A DNA stretch of 64,000 nucleotides from the NCBI RefSeq assembly GCF_004358185.1, contig NZ_SMUV01000074.1, positions 372,001 to 436,000 on the forward strand, written 5' to 3'. The position numbers were made by a program, and so were the translations under genes. This DNA comes from Antarcticimicrobium luteum (GTDB taxonomy: Bacteria > Pseudomonadota > Alphaproteobacteria > Rhodobacterales > Rhodobacteraceae). This document shows, piece after piece, positions 62,511 through 64,000 of this stretch. The first letter of the stretch is position 1. Every line of letters starts with the position of its first letter. The notes beneath the pieces are model-generated. The model saw nothing but the letters and a program-made list of their open reading frames with translations. It was not told the origin of the DNA and ran no database searches.

Positions 62511-63746
62511 TCAGGCCTTGACCAGTCCTTTACCGGTGCAGGTCTGACCCGCGTAGGCCGCATAGGGCTTGGGCGCGACCCGTTCCTTGGATTCGATGAG
62601 AACCTCGGCCTGGCCATTGGTCTGCCACTGGCCGATCTTCGGCCAAAGATGCGTGTGCAGGTTCTCGTCGATCAGGACTTCGCCCTGCGGCGCGTTGAGT
62701 GTCAGGCCGACGGCCGCATCGCGAATGGTTTCCGGCGTGATGTTCGAGGGATCGAGTTTCTCAAGCGCGGCCTTGAACTGATAGACTTGGAAATACGCAG
62801 CCTCGCTTACGAAATGCGTCACCTGGTCGCCGCCGTAGCGCGACTTGTAGGCTTCGACGAACTTTTCGTTTTCCGGGGTGGCGTGCCCCATGAAATACGG
62901 TGCCGACGAGAAATGGCCCGCCGCGGCTTCGCCGCCGATCGCTTTGACCTCGACCTCGGAACGGGTCAGGCTGACCACCGGCATTTTCGACGGATCCAGT
63001 TCGGCGGCGTGATATTGGCGGGCAAAGGCCACGTCCGAGTCGCCGACCACGGTGGCGAAAATGACATCCGGTTTTTCCGAACGGATGCGGTTGATGACGG
63101 AACTGAAATCCGAATGGCCGAGCGGCACATATTCCTCGTTCACGACCTCGCCGCCGTATTGTTCGAGCAGCGTCTTGCAATAGTTGTTTTCTTCTTTCGG
63201 ATAGACGTAGTTGTTTCCGATCATGTAGAAACGAGGGCCGAAATTCTCGATCGCCCAGGGAATGAGATCGTCCTGCTGCTGGTTGGGAACGGCGCCGCCG
63301 TACATGACGTTGCGCGAACATTCGCGGCCTTCATAGAGCGTCGGATACCAGTAGAGGTTCTTGCGCTGTTCGGTGACCGGAAGGACGGCTTGGCGGCTCG
63401 CCGAGGTGTAGGAGCCGAAGACGCTGACGCATTTGTCACGGATCATGAGGCGACGCGCGCGGTCGGCATAGGTCGCCGGATCGGATGCGGGATCCTCGAT
63501 GATCGGTCGCAGCTGACGGCCATGAATCCCGCCTGACGCATTGATCTCTTCAATGGCCATCAGGGCGGCGTCATGCAACGTGCTTTCCACAACGGCCACC
63601 GCACCTGTCAGCGAGAACAGCAGGCCGACAGGGATATCGTTGCCCTGCGCAAGGGCCCGGCCGGCCGAGGACAACAAGGCCGGTGTCGACAACATACCGG
63701 CTGTCCCGACGGCTCCAAGGCTGCCAAGAAAATCACGACGTTTCAT
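62511..63746 (-). CDS. Amide/urea ABC transporter substrate-binding protein
   Basis: Exported binding protein of 411 residues and first gene of the amide operon. The N-terminus MKRRDFLGSLGAVGTAGML followed by ALAQGNDIPVG is a Tat-like signal peptide with cleavage near residue 35. The fold is that of UrtA/AmiC: GLLFSLTGAVAVVE, YWYPTLYEGRECSRNVMYGG and YMIGNNYVYPKEENN parallel AmiC of this operon. It should capture short amides (or urea) for UrtBCDE. A ribosome site GGAG lies close upstream, and a terminator-bearing leader precedes it. Confidence 0.92.
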   Translation of the reverse strand: MKRRDFLGSLGAVGTAGMLSTPALLSSAGRALAQGNDIPVGLLFSLTGAVAVVESTLHDAALMAIEEINASGGIHGRQLRPIIEDPASDPATYADRARRLMIRDKCVSVFGSYTSASRQAVLPVTEQRKNLYWYPTLYEGRECSRNVMYGGAVPNQQQDDLIPWAIENFGPRFYMIGNNYVYPKEENNYCKTLLEQYGGEVVNEEYVPLGHSDFSSVINRIRSEKPDVIFATVVGDSDVAFARQYHAAELDPSKMPVVSLTRSEVEVKAIGGEAAAGHFSSAPYFMGHATPENEKFVEAYKSRYGGDQVTHFVSEAAYFQVYQFKAALEKLDPSNITPETIRDAAVGLTLNAPQGEVLIDENLHTHLWPKIGQWQTNGQAEVLIESKERVAPKPYAAYAGQTCTGKGLVKA

Positions 63747-63793
63747 TCAGACTTCTCCTCTGTTGGATGCGAGCAGCCATTGGATTTGGCAAT

Positions 63794-63840
63794 AAAAAAA
63801 GGCCCTCCGGCGCGGTGCAGTCACCACGAACGGAGAGCCT
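63794..63840 (-). terminator. Leader intrinsic terminator (attenuator) of the amide operon
   Basis: Read leftward, AGGCTCTCCG pairs with CGGAGGGCCT (10 bp, one wobble), enclosing a second helix CGTGGTG-ACTG-CACCGCG, and runs into seven T. It is 48 bases upstream of the first gene and would stop transcription before it. The arms are on 63831-63840 and 63800-63809; the T-run is 63794-63800. Confidence 0.9.
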
Positions 63841-63879
63841 ATTTGCTCATCATATTGTCAGGCTCGCATTTGAGCCTGA
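63835..63879 (-). ncRNA. Tandem hexaloop hairpins, probable AmiR (ANTAR) antitermination target
   Basis: Two stem-loops lie just upstream of the leader terminator. P1 (63858-63879): TCAGGCTC-AAATGC-GAGCCTGA, 8-bp stem. P2 (63835-63848): GAGC-AAATAG-GCTC, 4-bp stem. Both have six-base loops beginning AAAT. The 3' arm of P2 lies within the 5' arm of the terminator, so they exclude each other. In addition GAGCCT of P1 can pair with the AGGCTC of the terminator arm. ANTAR proteins bind two such hairpins; the usual loop pattern has A at 1 and G at 4, and here position 4 is U. Confidence 0.6.
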
Positions 63880-63890
63880 ATCAATCGTTG

Positions 63891-63918
63891 AGCATAATCC
63901 TTGTTTTTGCAAGGAAAA
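63891..63918 (-). promoter_or_regulatory. Weak candidate promoter of the amide operon
   Basis: Read leftward, TTTTCC and TATGCT are separated by 16 bases; start of transcription would fall near 63884, just before P1. Both hexamers are poor. The same bases hold a hairpin TCCTTG-CAAAAA-CAAGGA (63898-63915), again with a six-base loop. Upstream to 64000 no gene is seen; a further inverted repeat CGGCA-N6-TGCCG lies at 63965-63980. Confidence 0.25.
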
Positions 63919-64000
63919 TTTTCTGGTTATTTTTCTTATGCTTAAACTGTTGATGAGGCGATTTCGGCAAACCCATGCCGCAATACCTAAGGTGCGGCCT

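Noticed and set aside
63880-64000. Sigma-54 promoter before the amide operon (TTGCA present)
   Set aside because: No GG is found at the required distance upstream of the GC, so the -24 element is missing.
1-64000. tRNA, rRNA, CRISPR array, IS element or phage genes
   Set aside because: Looked for regular direct repeats, transposase-like frames and cloverleaf-like runs; none could be supported.

Overview
The window looks like a chromosomal segment of a marine Rhodobacteraceae (Roseobacter-group) alphaproteobacterium. The signs are high GC, dense operons joined by ATGA overlaps, an ectABC-ask cluster, FNR-boxed ccoNOQP and ccoGHIS, a soluble NAD-linked formate dehydrogenase (fdsGBAD), an arsRC-gapdh-arsJ operon and a TRAP transporter. 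No rRNA, tRNA, CRISPR array, phage gene or insertion sequence was recognised. No stretch longer than 300 bases lacks a gene.

Left part (1-16 kb): a TRAP transporter (dctQM, cut by the left edge) with an N-formylglutamate amidohydrolase is divergent from an RpiR-type regulator. A polytopic membrane protein follows, then a leftward formate dehydrogenase operon behind its own LysR regulator, with a 48-residue bridging ORF between fdsB and fdsA. Next comes a rightward arsenate operon: an ArsR-ArsC fusion, a GAPDH and the ArsJ exporter.

Middle (16-34 kb): ectR-like marR and ectABC-ask for the osmolyte ectoine; a DsbA-like protein; a LysR gene flanked by two copies of an inverted 19-bp element, followed by cyclase-wrbA-EamA; a GMC oxidoreductase; an envelope-glycan cluster (YjgP-like permease, GT2, a small LpxB N-terminal-domain protein, two ArnT-like transferases); and an OYE-type flavoprotein demethylase/reductase.

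Respiration (34-45 kb): ccoGHIS (assembly) and ccoNOQP (cbb3 oxidase), both leftward, each with a perfect TTGAT-N4-ATCAA box. They are separated by a LysR gene and a small divergent gene. A 77-residue ORF bridges ccoH and ccoI. A UspA gene shares the ccoN promoter region.

Right part (45-64 kb): an RpiR regulator and an amidase are divergent from a dipeptide-type ABC transporter operon ending in an alpha/beta hydrolase and an M20 deacylase. Its control region carries an element matching the one at the first RpiR locus. The last 9 kb, visibly poorer in GC, is one leftward operon for aliphatic amides: a urea/amide-type ABC transporter (binding protein, two permeases, two ATPases), then amiE, amiB, amiC and amiR. 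Its leader holds a strong intrinsic terminator preceded by two hexaloop hairpins, the second sharing bases with the terminator. This is the layout expected for antitermination by the operon's own ANTAR protein AmiR, and it is the most interesting system in the window.
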